Assembly (NCBI RefSeq): GCF_900100605.1
Contig: NZ_FNCN01000010.1
Location: forward strand, 126,566-190,565
Direction of reading: 5' to 3'
Length of the DNA stretch: 64,000 bases
Origin: Sinosporangium album
Lineage (GTDB): Bacteria > Actinomycetota > Actinomycetes > Streptosporangiales > Streptosporangiaceae
A program made the translations under genes and the position numbers. Below the pieces are notes generated by a model that made no database searches, was not told the origin of the DNA, and saw nothing but the letters and a program-made list of their open reading frames with translations. Positions 50,318-59,423 of this stretch are shown here, piece after piece; position 1 is the stretch's first letter; each line of letters starts with the position of its first letter.

Positions 50318-51510
50318 CAGGAGCCCTGCCTCCGGGCGACCTCTGCGCCGACCGCTGTGACCAGCTTGGGCAAGGGCAGTTCGACCCCGAGGTCGGCCAG
50401 CGCCCCGGTGTTCGTGCCGACGCGGAGCACCCAGGTCTGTGCGTCCTCCTCGACGCCGTAGACCCGTTCGACCTCGGGGATGTAGGAGGCTAAGGCCTCC
50501 GCCGCCTGCCGCACGTGGCCGCCGGTCTCCTCAGTGGCGTGACAGGGCTCTTCGAAAGCCCCGACGAAGCTGATCGGACGGGATGAACGGAGTTTCACCA
50601 CGACGGCGTCGGGGAGCGTGTGATTGCCGAACGTATTGATCTTGCCGGTCGGCATCGAGGTGATGAAGCACTGCACGAACGCCTCGACGGCCCGGCGCAC
50701 GGGCTCGGTGAGCGGCTCCTCCTCGCGGAGTCCAATGCCGAGGTTCTTGTGGAGCAGGTCGACGTCGACGGCGGCGTATCTGTAGAGGGTGGCGGAGTTG
50801 AACTCGACCGTGCCTATCATCCCGGCTCCGAGGTCGTCGGACTCCCTCTCTTTGTAGTCGTCAACAGCGGTGTAGTAGTCGGACTCGTTTTCCACTCTGT
50901 GCACGCTGATGGCGTGCGCGACCTGCGCTGCGGCGTCGACGTTGATGTCCGCGCCGTCGGCCACCATGCGGCCGAACAGGGCGATATCGACGGAGTGGCC
51001 GCTATTGGCGATCTTCTTGGCCTGGTCTTTGAGCGCCTTGTCCTTAAAGTAGTCTTTGTCGGCGCCGTGGGCTTTCGCGGCGATCTCGGCGAGACCATCC
51101 ACCTGGTGGGCGCTGAGGAACATCAGGTATTTCGACTCCGGAGCGGGTTCCGGCCCGTCGCTTTTCGCCGCGTCGGCCTTGCGCTTGCGCACCTCCACTT
51201 TGGAGCCGGTCGCGATCTGGACGGTGGCGGCGGCGAGCGCCCACGCCTCGGACTCTTGGATCGTGGCGTCGAGTTCGAGGATGCGCACCGCGAGCAGCTC
51301 GGCGACGCGGCGAGTGCGGACCCCGAGCTCGCTCGGGTCGAGCAGGTGGTGGAAACCCTGCCTGGTGGCGCGCTTCCACGCCTGGCTGGAGACGCGGGCG
51401 CGGCGCACCCCACCGTAGACGGCGGTCTTCGGAGTGCCGGTGTCATCACGGTTGAGGCAGCTTGGGGGCACGGTCTGCAGCAGGTGGAGATCAAGGATGG
51501 TGCGGGTCAT
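50317..51510 (-). CDS. cas7e: Type I-E Cascade backbone subunit Cas7e (CasC)
   Basis: The ATG at 51510 gives 397 aa; the upstream in-frame extension overlaps cse2. The start TRTILDLHLLQTVPPSCLNRDDTG and RRARVSSQAWKRATR are hallmark Cas7e residues that bind crRNA. FGRMVADG and the middle IGTVEFNSATLYRY also match. Six copies normally line the crRNA. Intact by length and motif. Confidence 0.96.
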   Translation of the reverse strand: MTRTILDLHLLQTVPPSCLNRDDTGTPKTAVYGGVRRARVSSQAWKRATRQGFHHLLDPSELGVRTRRVAELLAVRILELDATIQESEAWALAAATVQIATGSKVEVRKRKADAAKSDGPEPAPESKYLMFLSAHQVDGLAEIAAKAHGADKDYFKDKALKDQAKKIANSGHSVDIALFGRMVADGADINVDAAAQVAHAISVHRVENESDYYTAVDDYKERESDDLGAGMIGTVEFNSATLYRYAAVDVDLLHKNLGIGLREEEPLTEPVRRAVEAFVQCFITSMPTGKINTFGNHTLPDAVVVKLRSSRPISFVGAFEEPCHATEETGGHVRQAAEALASYIPEVERVYGVEEDAQTWVLRVGTNTGALADLGVELPLPKLVTAVGAEVARRQGS

Positions 51511-52175
51511 CAGCCGTCGTCCTTGTCGTTGAGTACGGCACCGGCGGGGACACGGGGTTGTGCCGTGGACGGCCGGGGCTCGGCCCCGCCTTCGTCCGGG
51601 CGATAGGCGTGGAAGCTCCGCCCCCATCTCTGGCGCACGCGGCGTAATCCGCCGGGAAGCTGAGCCTGGTAGAGCTGCCTGGCCAGCAACGCGTAGTCGA
51701 GTGGGATGGACTCGCGGCGCAGCAGGGAGACGACCTCGCGAAGCCGGTAGGCCAGTGTCTCTCTGGTGCCCGCGGTGCCCACTCGGACGAAGCGCCGGCG
51801 GATCGGCTCGTCGATGGCCCCGGGCATCAGTCTGCGCACGGCCGCGCCCAGGTCGACGCCCGTGCGGTGCATGCCCCGGTCGGAGCGTGACTGCTGGTGC
51901 AGGGCGTAGAGGGTGACTGCCAGGAACAGGGCGGCCTCGGCCCTGAGCGCTTCGCGATCAGGCAGTGAATGGTCTGCGTAGAGCCGCTCTGTGCCGGTCA
52001 TGCCCCACAGATCCGGCATGTCCTCAGGCAGTTTTCCGGCACCGCGCCGGAGCCGCGCGAGAGCCCCCACACTGGGGCTCCTGTCGGCGAGGTAGCCGTG
52101 CTGCAACTCCGCGATGAAAGCGCCGGCGACATCGCCGACGAGCCTTTCCGCGACTTCGCGGACGTCGTGCGTCAT
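51510..52175 (-). CDS. cse2: Type I-E Cascade small subunit Cse2 (CasB/Cas11)
   Basis: A 221-aa helical protein with LARLRRGAGKLPEDMPDLWGM near the N-terminus and FRRRFVRV-type basic helices later (RRRFVRVGTAGTRETLAYRLREVV). It stabilises the R-loop in Cascade as a dimer. Starts 31 bp after cas8e and overlaps cas7e by one base. Intact. Confidence 0.94.
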   Translation of the reverse strand: MTHDVREVAERLVGDVAGAFIAELQHGYLADRSPSVGALARLRRGAGKLPEDMPDLWGMTGTERLYADHSLPDREALRAEAALFLAVTLYALHQQSRSDRGMHRTGVDLGAAVRRLMPGAIDEPIRRRFVRVGTAGTRETLAYRLREVVSLLRRESIPLDYALLARQLYQAQLPGGLRRVRQRWGRSFHAYRPDEGGAEPRPSTAQPRVPAGAVLNDKDDG

Positions 52176-52205
52176 GACCGCACCTCCACGTGGTGCTGTT
52201 CGTTG

Positions 52206-53861
52206 TCATTTGCCTACAGGTTCATTGAGGGTGGCCATGGGCAGCGCTCGGCTTAACCGGGTGCGGAATGCCAGGTCGGCGTAGGAGGCGGTCAACCAGA
52301 TGTCCTGACCTTTTTTGGTCTCGACGACGCGGCCTTCCCAGGCGGCGTCACCGGCCGACCTCAGCAACTCGTCACCGAGACGGCTCACGATCCGATGCGT
52401 CCGCCGCTGCCATGCCGATCTCTGTTCGATGGGGACGTCGAGCACGCTGAGCGCCGCGAGCCAGTCACGGAACGGTCCGTCGAGCGTGGCGAAGCCGAGA
52501 TCTCGCGCCGCCGCTTTGGCCGGATCGGCCGCGGCGCCGGCGGCCTTGGCGAGGTCGGCGGCGAGGTCGCCGAGCACGGTCACGGCCGTTTCGGCATCGT
52601 TGACCGCGTCGATCGCGGCCTGGCCGAGGACACTGCTCTCGCGGTGCAGCAGCACCACCGGCATCACCACGGCGTCGTCGATGATCTCGTCGACGACGGA
52701 CTGCTGCGTGCCGTAGACCACGCCGAAGAGCCGTGCCCGGATGAGGAAGTCCGGGGTGAAATCGCCTTCCACAGTCAGGCGTGCGACCCAGTCGAGGATG
52801 CGGGGCCGGACGAACGCAGCCGCCTCGCCGCGCTGCTCGGCCCCTTCGGCACGGCCGGCGATGAGCGCGCCGAGGCCGCGCCACGGGCTGCGGGTGGGGT
52901 CGTGCTCACGCGGCATGTAGACCTGGGGCAGGCCGAGTTTCCTCTCTTGGGCGGCGCTGCGCCGCCACCCCGTCATAGGTTCGTGCAGGTGGCGGTTTTG
53001 GGGGGCCAGAGCGTCGCCGTATGCGAGGAGGACGCCGACGACGCCCTCCCCATCGTGGGCGAGCCTTATGCGCCTGGACTGCCACGTGTAGAGATCGCGC
53101 AGCCCCGTCGGCCGTCTGCTGAGCTCGACGGGGTGAAGTGGCCCCGGCCCGGACGGCGGGCGCCGCCAGGTGGGCATGTCGTCGTCGAGGTCGACACGGA
53201 GGTTGGCCGTGTCAAAGGTGATCAGGTTGAGGAGCAGCGTCTCCTGGAGGTCGTTCCCTTCCACCACGACCCCGCCGAGGTTGCCGCACCACCCGACCCC
53301 CTGGGGGTAGACCTTCCCTCCCTTGGCGCGGGGATCGCCCACGGCACCGGTCTTGATGCCGGAGGTGTCATAGGCGTGGGCGTGCACGAGCCAGCGCGCC
53401 GCCTCCGCGAAGCCGAGCCGGTCGACGCCGAGGGCGCGCATGGTGAAGAACGAGACGCCGTTCGGCACGTCGGCGACGATGCGGTCCAAGGTGCCGACCT
53501 CGTCCTTCGCCGAGCGCAGGCCCGCGATCTGGAAGAAGGGGGTCTCCTGGTGCAGGAGGTCGAATCGATCGCTGTGCTCGTCGAGGTAGTCGCCCAGGCG
53601 CTTCAGCGGAAAGCCGCTGTCCCAGAGCTGCTGCCACTCGTCGAGATCGCGAGGGCCGTCGAGCGCGTCGTGCAGGATCGCCAGGAGAAGCCGCAGCATG
53701 GCGAATTCCTGTGTGGGCACATCACCTACGATCCTTCGCAATTCACGAGCTTTGGCGAAAACCTCCGTGAGTGACAGTTCCGCCTCCGCGCCATGCAGAT
53801 ATTGCACGACCACCCAGGGGCGATGCGTCAGGTCAAAAGAGGACGGAGCGATGCTACTCAT
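52206..53861 (-). CDS. cas8e: Type I-E Cascade large subunit Cas8e (CasA/Cse1)
   Basis: A 551-aa protein that reads the PAM and recruits Cas3. The start SFDLTHRPWVVVQYLHG and the DEWQQLWDSGFP, HQETPFFQIAGL and YPQGVGWCGNLGG segments are characteristic of CasA. The C-terminal four-helix bundle is present and the length is full. It overlaps the cas3 3' end by 8 nt. Intact, so target recognition could still work. Confidence 0.95.
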   Translation of the reverse strand: MSSIAPSSFDLTHRPWVVVQYLHGAEAELSLTEVFAKARELRRIVGDVPTQEFAMLRLLLAILHDALDGPRDLDEWQQLWDSGFPLKRLGDYLDEHSDRFDLLHQETPFFQIAGLRSAKDEVGTLDRIVADVPNGVSFFTMRALGVDRLGFAEAARWLVHAHAYDTSGIKTGAVGDPRAKGGKVYPQGVGWCGNLGGVVVEGNDLQETLLLNLITFDTANLRVDLDDDMPTWRRPPSGPGPLHPVELSRRPTGLRDLYTWQSRRIRLAHDGEGVVGVLLAYGDALAPQNRHLHEPMTGWRRSAAQERKLGLPQVYMPREHDPTRSPWRGLGALIAGRAEGAEQRGEAAAFVRPRILDWVARLTVEGDFTPDFLIRARLFGVVYGTQQSVVDEIIDDAVVMPVVLLHRESSVLGQAAIDAVNDAETAVTVLGDLAADLAKAAGAAADPAKAAARDLGFATLDGPFRDWLAALSVLDVPIEQRSAWQRRTHRIVSRLGDELLRSAGDAAWEGRVVETKKGQDIWLTASYADLAFRTRLSRALPMATLNEPVGK

Positions 53862-55137
53862 GACGAGTTACCTCCAAGCCATCGGCGGAACTGTAGCGGA
53901 GTTCATAGCCTGCCAGTCGCCTCCGACAATTTTCGTCGAGAGTCAAGATCAATTCTCCGGCCAGCCAATAGCACTCCTTGGTTTGCCAGGCAGGAAGGTA
54001 TTCCTCCTCTAATTCCTCAATTGCCCGATCAAGCGTTGCCGGGATAGAAAAGTGATGCGATAACCGCAATCCGCAGGAACCGATGATACGAGCAACTTTC
54101 TGCTCGGGTGCGACGTCCGTGGGCAGTTCCACCCCTCCGTGCCCCTCGGCCAGCCACGGCACAGTGGCCGGCAAGCCGTCGGCCCGGCGCTGCACGGGCC
54201 CCGGAGCCGGCATCGACCGCGCAAGCCGTACGGCACGCTCCTGAACCGGGCGAACACACGACCCCGGCGGGAAGTCGAAGCGGGCGGCGAACAGGTCGGC
54301 CGGTTCTTCGGTCGGGTCGATCCCCTGCCAGAGTTCCGGCAAATCGAGAGCGCTCCATGCCGCCTTAATGCGCTCGCCGTCGGCGGTCCCGCCCGCTTCC
54401 GGAAAATAGGGAAAGAGGTCGGCATTGCTGGCTATCCAATCGGCCACAATAACCAAACCGGTCAACAGCACTTGCACAGGCTGCGGAAGCTTGACCTTCG
54501 CCCAGTCGGCAAGTCGGTCTTCAACTCCGCTTTCCACGGCGGCTCGGTCGAGGATCTCGTGCTGGACATTTTTCCAGACGGATTCACATCCATGTGTACG
54601 GAGGAGATCCGGGTGAACGTTTAATGCTTGAATATTTGAGTGTGTCGGCGGAATGCCATGATGGCTCCCGGCGACGACAGCGAATTGGAGGGCGGCCGAG
54701 CGGCTCCAGCCGTACCGGTCGACCAGCCACTCTTGCAGTAACACCTGACCGGCGAGACCATGCGGGGCCAGCTTGCGGTCAGGCATCTGCCTTTGATGGG
54801 GCATGTCCAGACCGGCCAACCTCATTTGGTCGGCCAATACCTCCACCTGGCAGGCGAAGGCCGGGGTCGCCTTGCCGATATCATGAGCCATGGCCAGCCA
54901 AGTGGCGAGCCGACGAGCGTCGCCATTTCCGTTGGGAAGAGACTCAGCGACCAGTCGGCGAATTTGAAGGGGAAGCCATCCGTCCCATAGCAGGGCGGCC
55001 ACCGCACCACTATCGGCCATGTGCCGCCACAAAGGCAGCCAGCCATCGGTTCGCCGGTCATGTTTGGCCCAGACCGTCCGGGCGGCTATCGACAACCCTT
55101 TGCTGAAGGAACGGCCAGGCCGCTCGTCGTCAGGCAT
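53854..55137 (-). CDS. cas3: Cas3 lacking the whole helicase core (HD nuclease plus C-terminal domain only)
   Basis: The ATG at 55137 gives 427 aa, against about 900 for the family. The HD nuclease is complete: H39 in LWRHMADSG, H85-D86 in AHDIGK, H126, H159-H160 in GSHHGIPP and D233 in VADWIASN. The RPVQ motif (Q299) that begins helicase domain 1 is present, then at about residue 313 (nt 54195-54200) the sequence jumps in frame to the C-terminal domain (RRADGLPATVPWLAEGHGGVE, then CYWLAGELILTLD and GYELRYSSADGLEV). Walker A, the DEAH box and motif VI are all gone. It should still bind Cascade through its C-terminal domain and might nick DNA, but could not translocate along it. Confidence 0.9.
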   Translation of the reverse strand: MPDDERPGRSFSKGLSIAARTVWAKHDRRTDGWLPLWRHMADSGAVAALLWDGWLPLQIRRLVAESLPNGNGDARRLATWLAMAHDIGKATPAFACQVEVLADQMRLAGLDMPHQRQMPDRKLAPHGLAGQVLLQEWLVDRYGWSRSAALQFAVVAGSHHGIPPTHSNIQALNVHPDLLRTHGCESVWKNVQHEILDRAAVESGVEDRLADWAKVKLPQPVQVLLTGLVIVADWIASNADLFPYFPEAGGTADGERIKAAWSALDLPELWQGIDPTEEPADLFAARFDFPPGSCVRPVQERAVRLARSMPAPGPVQRRADGLPATVPWLAEGHGGVELPTDVAPEQKVARIIGSCGLRLSHHFSIPATLDRAIEELEEEYLPAWQTKECYWLAGELILTLDENCRRRLAGYELRYSSADGLEVTRHE

Positions 55138-55490
55138 GACGATATTTAAGGGCAGAGACCTCGACGTTTTCCGGGAAATCGAAATTTTTCTTGGATTAAT
55201 GGGTCGCGCGGAGCGCTGGACAAACACCATTGAGCTTGTTTGGCCACCAGGCATCCACGAAGCAGGTAAATGGAACAAATCATCCCAGGGCCATCGCCTA
55301 TACCGCAAAATCGCCCTACACGGCCTCCTGCCCCCGGGGCTCCCCGGAAGAACGACTTGCCCGACGGCTCCCCGACGTGCACGCTAACGCTGTGCCCTCC
55401 CAACCCATCCACTCCACACCCGAAATGTCCGACCCAACGAAAGTGCTTATTTTCTGGGCTCACCCGTGACAACGCCGCAGGTCGGCAAGG
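55138..55490. promoter_or_regulatory. CRISPR leader and cas operon promoter region
   Basis: 353 bp between the cas3 start (minus) and the first repeat (plus). It is AT-rich near 55140-55200, with runs of A and T, unlike its surroundings. It probably contains divergent promoters for the cas operon and for the array. No open reading frame with convincing codon use was found. Confidence 0.65.
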
Positions 55491-55825
55491 GTGCTCCCCG
55501 CGCACGCGGGGGTGGTCCTTGGCCCTGCACCCCGGCCCGCGCATCGCCGTGGTGCTCCCCGCGCACGCGGGGGTGGTCCCACGAAGTGGCCTTTGGCTCA
55601 CCATCGCCCGTGGTGCTCCCTGCGCACGCGGGGGTGGTCCCTCACCCGAGTGGCCGAGGTTCTCGAACGGCCTATGCTCCCCGCGCACGCGGGGGTGGTC
55701 CCTCTGATCCGAGAACGGCCTGACGCCATGCATCATGCTCCCTGCTCAGGCGGGGATGGTCCGTCCGCCGGTTCAACGCATGCGTTGCAGGTGGGCCGTG
55801 CTCCCCGCGTACGCGGGGATGGTCC
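55491..55825 (+). CRISPR. Type I-E CRISPR array, six repeats and five spacers
   Basis: 28-bp repeats start at 55491, 55552, 55613, 55674, 55735 and 55798; they begin GTGCTCCCCGCGCACGCG and end GGTGGTCC. Spacers are 33, 33, 33, 33 and 35 nt. Repeats 1 and 2 are identical. Repeat 3 has one change, repeat 4 begins with A instead of G, and repeat 5 is degenerate (CCTGCTCAGG core). Repeat 6 reads GCGTACGCGGGGATGG. Decay therefore increases away from the cas3 side, so the leader is on the left and transcription runs rightward. The palindromic stem GCGCACGCG-type matches the Cas6e substrate. Confidence 0.95.
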
Positions 55826-55870
55826 TGTGGTCAGGTGCCGCTGGAAGGAGAACGTGACTGAACCGAGTGG

Positions 55871-55888
55871 GTACGGCGCAAGCCGTAC
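55871..55888 (+). repeat. Small palindromic hairpin after the CRISPR array
   Basis: GTACGGC-GCAA-GCCGTAC is a perfect 7-bp stem with a GCAA tetraloop, 45 bp after the last repeat. The same GGCGCAAGCCGTAC core occurs at 31263-31280. It may end the array transcript or be a dispersed repeat. Confidence 0.6.
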
Positions 55889-55963
55889 AGGACTTTCGAT
55901 TCGGTCTCCAAGGTTTCGACGTAGACCGCGGTCGTTTCCGTCTTCGGGGGACCACATAGGCAT

Positions 55964-55999
55964 GGCCGTGCCGTACGCGTGTGGGCGGACGGCACGGCC
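55964..55999 (-). terminator. Hairpin terminator of the secreted-protein gene
   Basis: GGCCGTGCCGT (55964-55974) pairs with ACGGCACGGCC (55989-55999) over 11 bp, 7 bp beyond the stop of the gene at 56006. It probably ends that transcript and could also stop readthrough from the CRISPR side. Confidence 0.8.
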
Positions 56000-56005
56000 G
56001 TTGGG

Positions 56006-56620
56006 TTATCGGTCGGCCGGGCGGGCCGGTTTGGCGGGGCTCGGCTTGGTGGCTTTGATGCCTTTGACGATTCTGTTCAGGTGGCCTTTGAGGGCGGGGC
56101 TTGCCATGACGGTGACGGCCATTCCGGGGCGTTCGATCCAGCCGAGGTAGGTGCCGGGGCCGAGGGCGCCGTCGCCTTTGCGGACGAGGACTTTACGGCC
56201 GCCGATCTCGGCTGGTCTGGCCATGCGCGTGAAGGTGCCGATGTCGACGGGGAGTTTGGCCAGGCTGGTGAGAGTCTTCAGGTGGGGTGAGCAGACGACG
56301 CGCACCCAGAGGGCACGGCGGGCGCGGTCGGTGTCGTCGCGGGCGTTGGTCCAGGCGTAACCGTATTCGTGTTTGCCGGATGTGCGGGTGCCCAGGGTGA
56401 AGCCTTTCGGCAGATAGCCGATGTGCAGGCCTTTGACGGCGTTGCCGCCCAGGGGCGGGCGGTCTTCACGCACTGTGCCGCGCGGAACGGCCGGCTTGAG
56501 GCAGCCGGTGCTCAGGGACGGGATGCGCGAGTCGCCGGGTGCGGCGGCTGCGGCCTCGGGAGCGACGGCGAATCCGATCAGCAGAGCAGGTGTCACGAGC
56601 AGCGCTTTGGCGGCATTCAC
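56006..56620 (-). CDS. Secreted protein of unknown function
   Basis: A 204-aa protein with a Sec signal peptide (about residues 1-27, ending AEAAAA). The mature part has two Cys (STGCLKP and VVCSPH) that may form a disulphide, and alternating beta strands such as HIGYLPKGFTLGTR and YGYAWTNARDD. No family recognised; the layout resembles small extracellular proteins of actinomycetes. Monocistronic, with its own terminator. Confidence 0.75.
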   Translation of the reverse strand: MNAAKALLVTPALLIGFAVAPEAAAAAPGDSRIPSLSTGCLKPAVPRGTVREDRPPLGGNAVKGLHIGYLPKGFTLGTRTSGKHEYGYAWTNARDDTDRARRALWVRVVCSPHLKTLTSLAKLPVDIGTFTRMARPAEIGGRKVLVRKGDGALGPGTYLGWIERPGMAVTVMASPALKGHLNRIVKGIKATKPSPAKPARPADR

Positions 56621-56847
56621 GAAATGTTTCCTCCGGACTTGGGTGGATTTGACTGAGGATCAGCCTTTCACCGATGCCCGTGAATTCTGCACTATGACCA
56701 AATATTTTTCAGCCGCTTACGCACCTTCCGAAGGTGGATCCTATGTTTTCCGACCCCACAAACCCGATCGCTATACGCCCTTCGCCCCCCACCTGCCACG
56801 CATGTCGATATATCCGAACTTTCTGAAAAGTACGGCAAAGCTGTGGA

Positions 56848-57099
56848 TTATAGCCAGTCGCTCTCCGGAGTAGCAGCGCTCAGCGCCGCTCTCCCCTCCG
56901 CAATAAACGGCTCGCCATGCGGAAGGCAAAACACATCCACATCCAATGCGGCGACCCGGTGAAAGGAGTCGATCGCCTGCTCCCTGTAGGTCGATATTGA
57001 ACGTCCCCAGAATGACCGACCGGGAACGGCAGTTGCCATACGGAGGAGGTCATCGGCACAGGTTCCATGGAAAAATGCTAACCGACACGGCCGTGGCAA
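56848..57099 (-). pseudogene. C-terminal remnant of a metallo-beta-lactamase-fold hydrolase
   Basis: An 83-aa frame contains YREQAIDSFHRVAALDVDVFCLPHGEPFIAEGRAAL, like the last strand-helix and HG motif of MBL-fold hydrolases. The HxHxDH metal motif and N-terminal two-thirds are missing. It is the only coding-like segment in the 56621-57250 interval, which is otherwise AT-rich, with no repeat, RNA gene or ORF worth calling. Probably debris from an old deletion or transfer. Confidence 0.5.
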
Positions 57100-57250
57100 C
57101 CCCGCGAATTATCCCCGTAGCAAATTCAGCAGACGGCGAACAGGAATCGCCGCCGGTTCGAAAGATGAGCGGTCGAAAGATGAGCCGGCTCAGGGGCAAT
57201 TGTGCCACCCGTCTGAATCACGTATTTCTTTGAGGTGATTCAAATCCGGA

Positions 57251-58516
57251 TCAGGCGTTCTGCGGCACCCAATCATTTCCCAACAACGCGTGGTAGGGCA
57301 GGGTGATGGTGACGATCAGGCCGCCTTCGGGGCGGGGGTGGGCGGCGACGGTGCCGCCGTGGGCGTGGACGACGGACGCCACGATGGACAGGCCGAGGCC
57401 GACGCCTTTGGCGGTGACGAGGCGGTCGGTGTTGAGGCGGCGGAAGGGTTCGAAAAGGCCGGGGATGTCGTAGGGGGCGATGAGGGGGCCGCTGTTGCTC
57501 ACCTGGAGTTCGACGCGGTCGCCGGAGATCGTACGGCTGGAGACGCGCACGAAGCGGTTCTCGCCGGTGTTGTGGCGGATGCCGTTCTCGACGAGGTTCT
57601 GGGCGAGGCGTTCCAGCAGTACGGGGTCTCCGCAGGTGGGCGCCTCCCAGGGCTCCTGGTGGAGGGTGACTTGGGCGTCGGCGGCCTCGGCGGCGGCGTG
57701 GGCCACGACGTGGGAGACGACATCGGCCAGGTCGACCGGGGAGTGCTCGGCGAGTTCCTGGTCGGAACGGGCCAGCAGGAGCAGGCCGTTGATGAGTTTC
57801 TCGTGTCTGGTGTTGATTTCCAGGAGGGTTTCGCCGAGCTGGACGAGGTCCGGTGAGGCGTTTCTGCGATGCATGGCGACTTCGACGAGTGCGCGCCCGA
57901 GAGTGAGGGGGGTGCGCAGTTCGTGGGAGGCGTTGGCGACGAATCGGCGCTGTCCTTCGAAGGATTGTCCGAGGCGCTGGATCATGGTGTCGAAGGTGTC
58001 GGCGAGTTCTTTGACCTCGTCGCCGGCGCCGCGGAGGGCGATGCGTTCATGAAGGCTGCGGTCGGGAGCGCGGGAGATGCGGCGGGCGGTCTCGGTGACC
58101 CGGTGCAGTGGGGCGAGGACGCGGCCGGCGATGAGCCACCCGAGACCGACGGCGGTGGCGCTGACCATGACCAGAGCGATGCCTCCATAGGTGAGGAGAG
58201 AGCTTCTCGTGGCGTCGCGCACGTTGCTTTCCCGCTCGGTGATGAATTGTTTCGCCTCGCCGGGAGGAAGTGTCTTGGTTCCGTCGGGCTGGACAATGCG
58301 CACCTTCTGATCGAGCTCCGACGGGGCCGGAGGAAGGGTGTCCGGGCTGGTGGCGATAAGGCTGATGACGCGGGGCAGCCGTTCGCCGACCAGTACGGCG
58401 GTGGCCCCCAGCAGCAACAACCCGGAGACGATGAACAGGCCGCCGTAGACGAGGGTGAGGCGCATGCGCAGCGTCAGCCGTACGCGGCGGCGCCGGGAGG
58501 TCGGGCCGGCGGTCAC
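57251..58516 (-). CDS. Two-component sensor histidine kinase
   Basis: A 421-aa membrane kinase. Transmembrane helix 1 (about 20-45) and helix 2 (about 108-130) flank an extracellular sensor of about 65 residues. HAMP follows, then DHp with FVANASHELRTPL carrying the phospho-His. The ATPase domain has the N box LAQNLVENGIRHN, a G box with GVGLGLSIV and the F box LFEPFRRL. It overlaps the response regulator gene by 4 nt (GTGA). The divergent lipoprotein-MacAB operon is the likely target. Confidence 0.94.
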   Translation of the reverse strand: MTAGPTSRRRRVRLTLRMRLTLVYGGLFIVSGLLLLGATAVLVGERLPRVISLIATSPDTLPPAPSELDQKVRIVQPDGTKTLPPGEAKQFITERESNVRDATRSSLLTYGGIALVMVSATAVGLGWLIAGRVLAPLHRVTETARRISRAPDRSLHERIALRGAGDEVKELADTFDTMIQRLGQSFEGQRRFVANASHELRTPLTLGRALVEVAMHRRNASPDLVQLGETLLEINTRHEKLINGLLLLARSDQELAEHSPVDLADVVSHVVAHAAAEAADAQVTLHQEPWEAPTCGDPVLLERLAQNLVENGIRHNTGENRFVRVSSRTISGDRVELQVSNSGPLIAPYDIPGLFEPFRRLNTDRLVTAKGVGLGLSIVASVVHAHGGTVAAHPRPEGGLIVTITLPYHALLGNDWVPQNA

Positions 58517-59169
58517 GGGAGGCGGTATCCCACACCGGTGACGGTTTCGATGACCGCGGGGTCGCCGAGTTTTCTGCGTAGTCGGAGCATGGTGATGCGC
58601 ACGGCCGCGGTGAAGGGGTCGGCGTTCTCATCCCACACTTTCTCCAGGAGGTGTTCGGCCGAGATGGCGGCTCCTTCACCGCGTAGGAGCTCGACCAGCA
58701 CCCCGAACTCCTTTTTGGAGAGGTGGACGTATCTGCCGCCGCGGAACACCTCGCGGCGGGCGAGGTCCACGATGAGTTCCCCTCGCCGCAGAACGGGGGG
58801 TACGGCGGGGCGGGAACGGCGGCCGAGGGCCATGACGCGGGCGGCCAGCTCGGGGAAGGCGAAGGGCTTCGGCAGGTAGTCGTCGGCGCCGAGCGATAAT
58901 CCGGTGACCCGGTCGTCGATCTCGGCGGCGGCGGTGAGCATGAGCACACGCGCGGACGATCCGGAGGCGATCAGGGTGCGGCACACGTCGTCGCCGTGCA
59001 CCACGGGCAGGTCGCGGTCGAGGACCACGACGTCGTAGTCGTTGACGTCGAGCCGTTCGAGGGCGCCCGCGCCGTCGTGGGCCACGTCCACGGCGTGCGC
59101 CTCGTCGCGCAGCCACTCGGCGATCGCGCCTGCGAGCAACGGTTCGTCTTCGACCACAAGCACCCTCAC
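58513..59169 (-). CDS. OmpR-family response regulator
   Basis: The GTG at 59169 is preceded by GGAGGGG and gives 218 aa. The receiver domain has the acid pocket VVEDEP, phospho-Asp in VVVLDRDLPVVHG and Lys in YLPKPF. The winged-helix DNA-binding domain reads HLSKKEFGVLVELLRG and AVRITMLRLRRKLGD, ending VTGVGYRLP. It partners the kinase that overlaps it and faces the exporter operon across a 254-bp promoter region. Confidence 0.95.
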   Translation of the reverse strand: MRVLVVEDEPLLAGAIAEWLRDEAHAVDVAHDGAGALERLDVNDYDVVVLDRDLPVVHGDDVCRTLIASGSSARVLMLTAAAEIDDRVTGLSLGADDYLPKPFAFPELAARVMALGRRSRPAVPPVLRRGELIVDLARREVFRGGRYVHLSKKEFGVLVELLRGEGAAISAEHLLEKVWDENADPFTAAVRITMLRLRRKLGDPAVIETVTGVGYRLP

Positions 59170-59423
59170 GGCTGCCCCCTCCGCGCGCGGCCCGATCGGC
59201 CGCCTCCCGACCGGCGGCCCCGTCTCCCGCCTTGCGCCCCAATGGTCTCTCACCTGATGTTTCGCAACTGTAAAGCACCGGCAATGCCGAGTTCGCGGCC
59301 GGCGGACGCTTCGAAACACGGGTGAAACGGCGATGCGGGTTGACTTCCCGGTTAAAGCGGCAGGCATTCGCGCCGCCGCGTCAGAAGCCCCGTCAGAAGC
59401 CGCGCCAGAAAAGGAAACCAACC

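Noticed and set aside
55491-56150. 219-aa plus ORF across the CRISPR array
   Set aside because: It translates repeats and spacers; periodic 61-bp spacing shows an array, not a gene.
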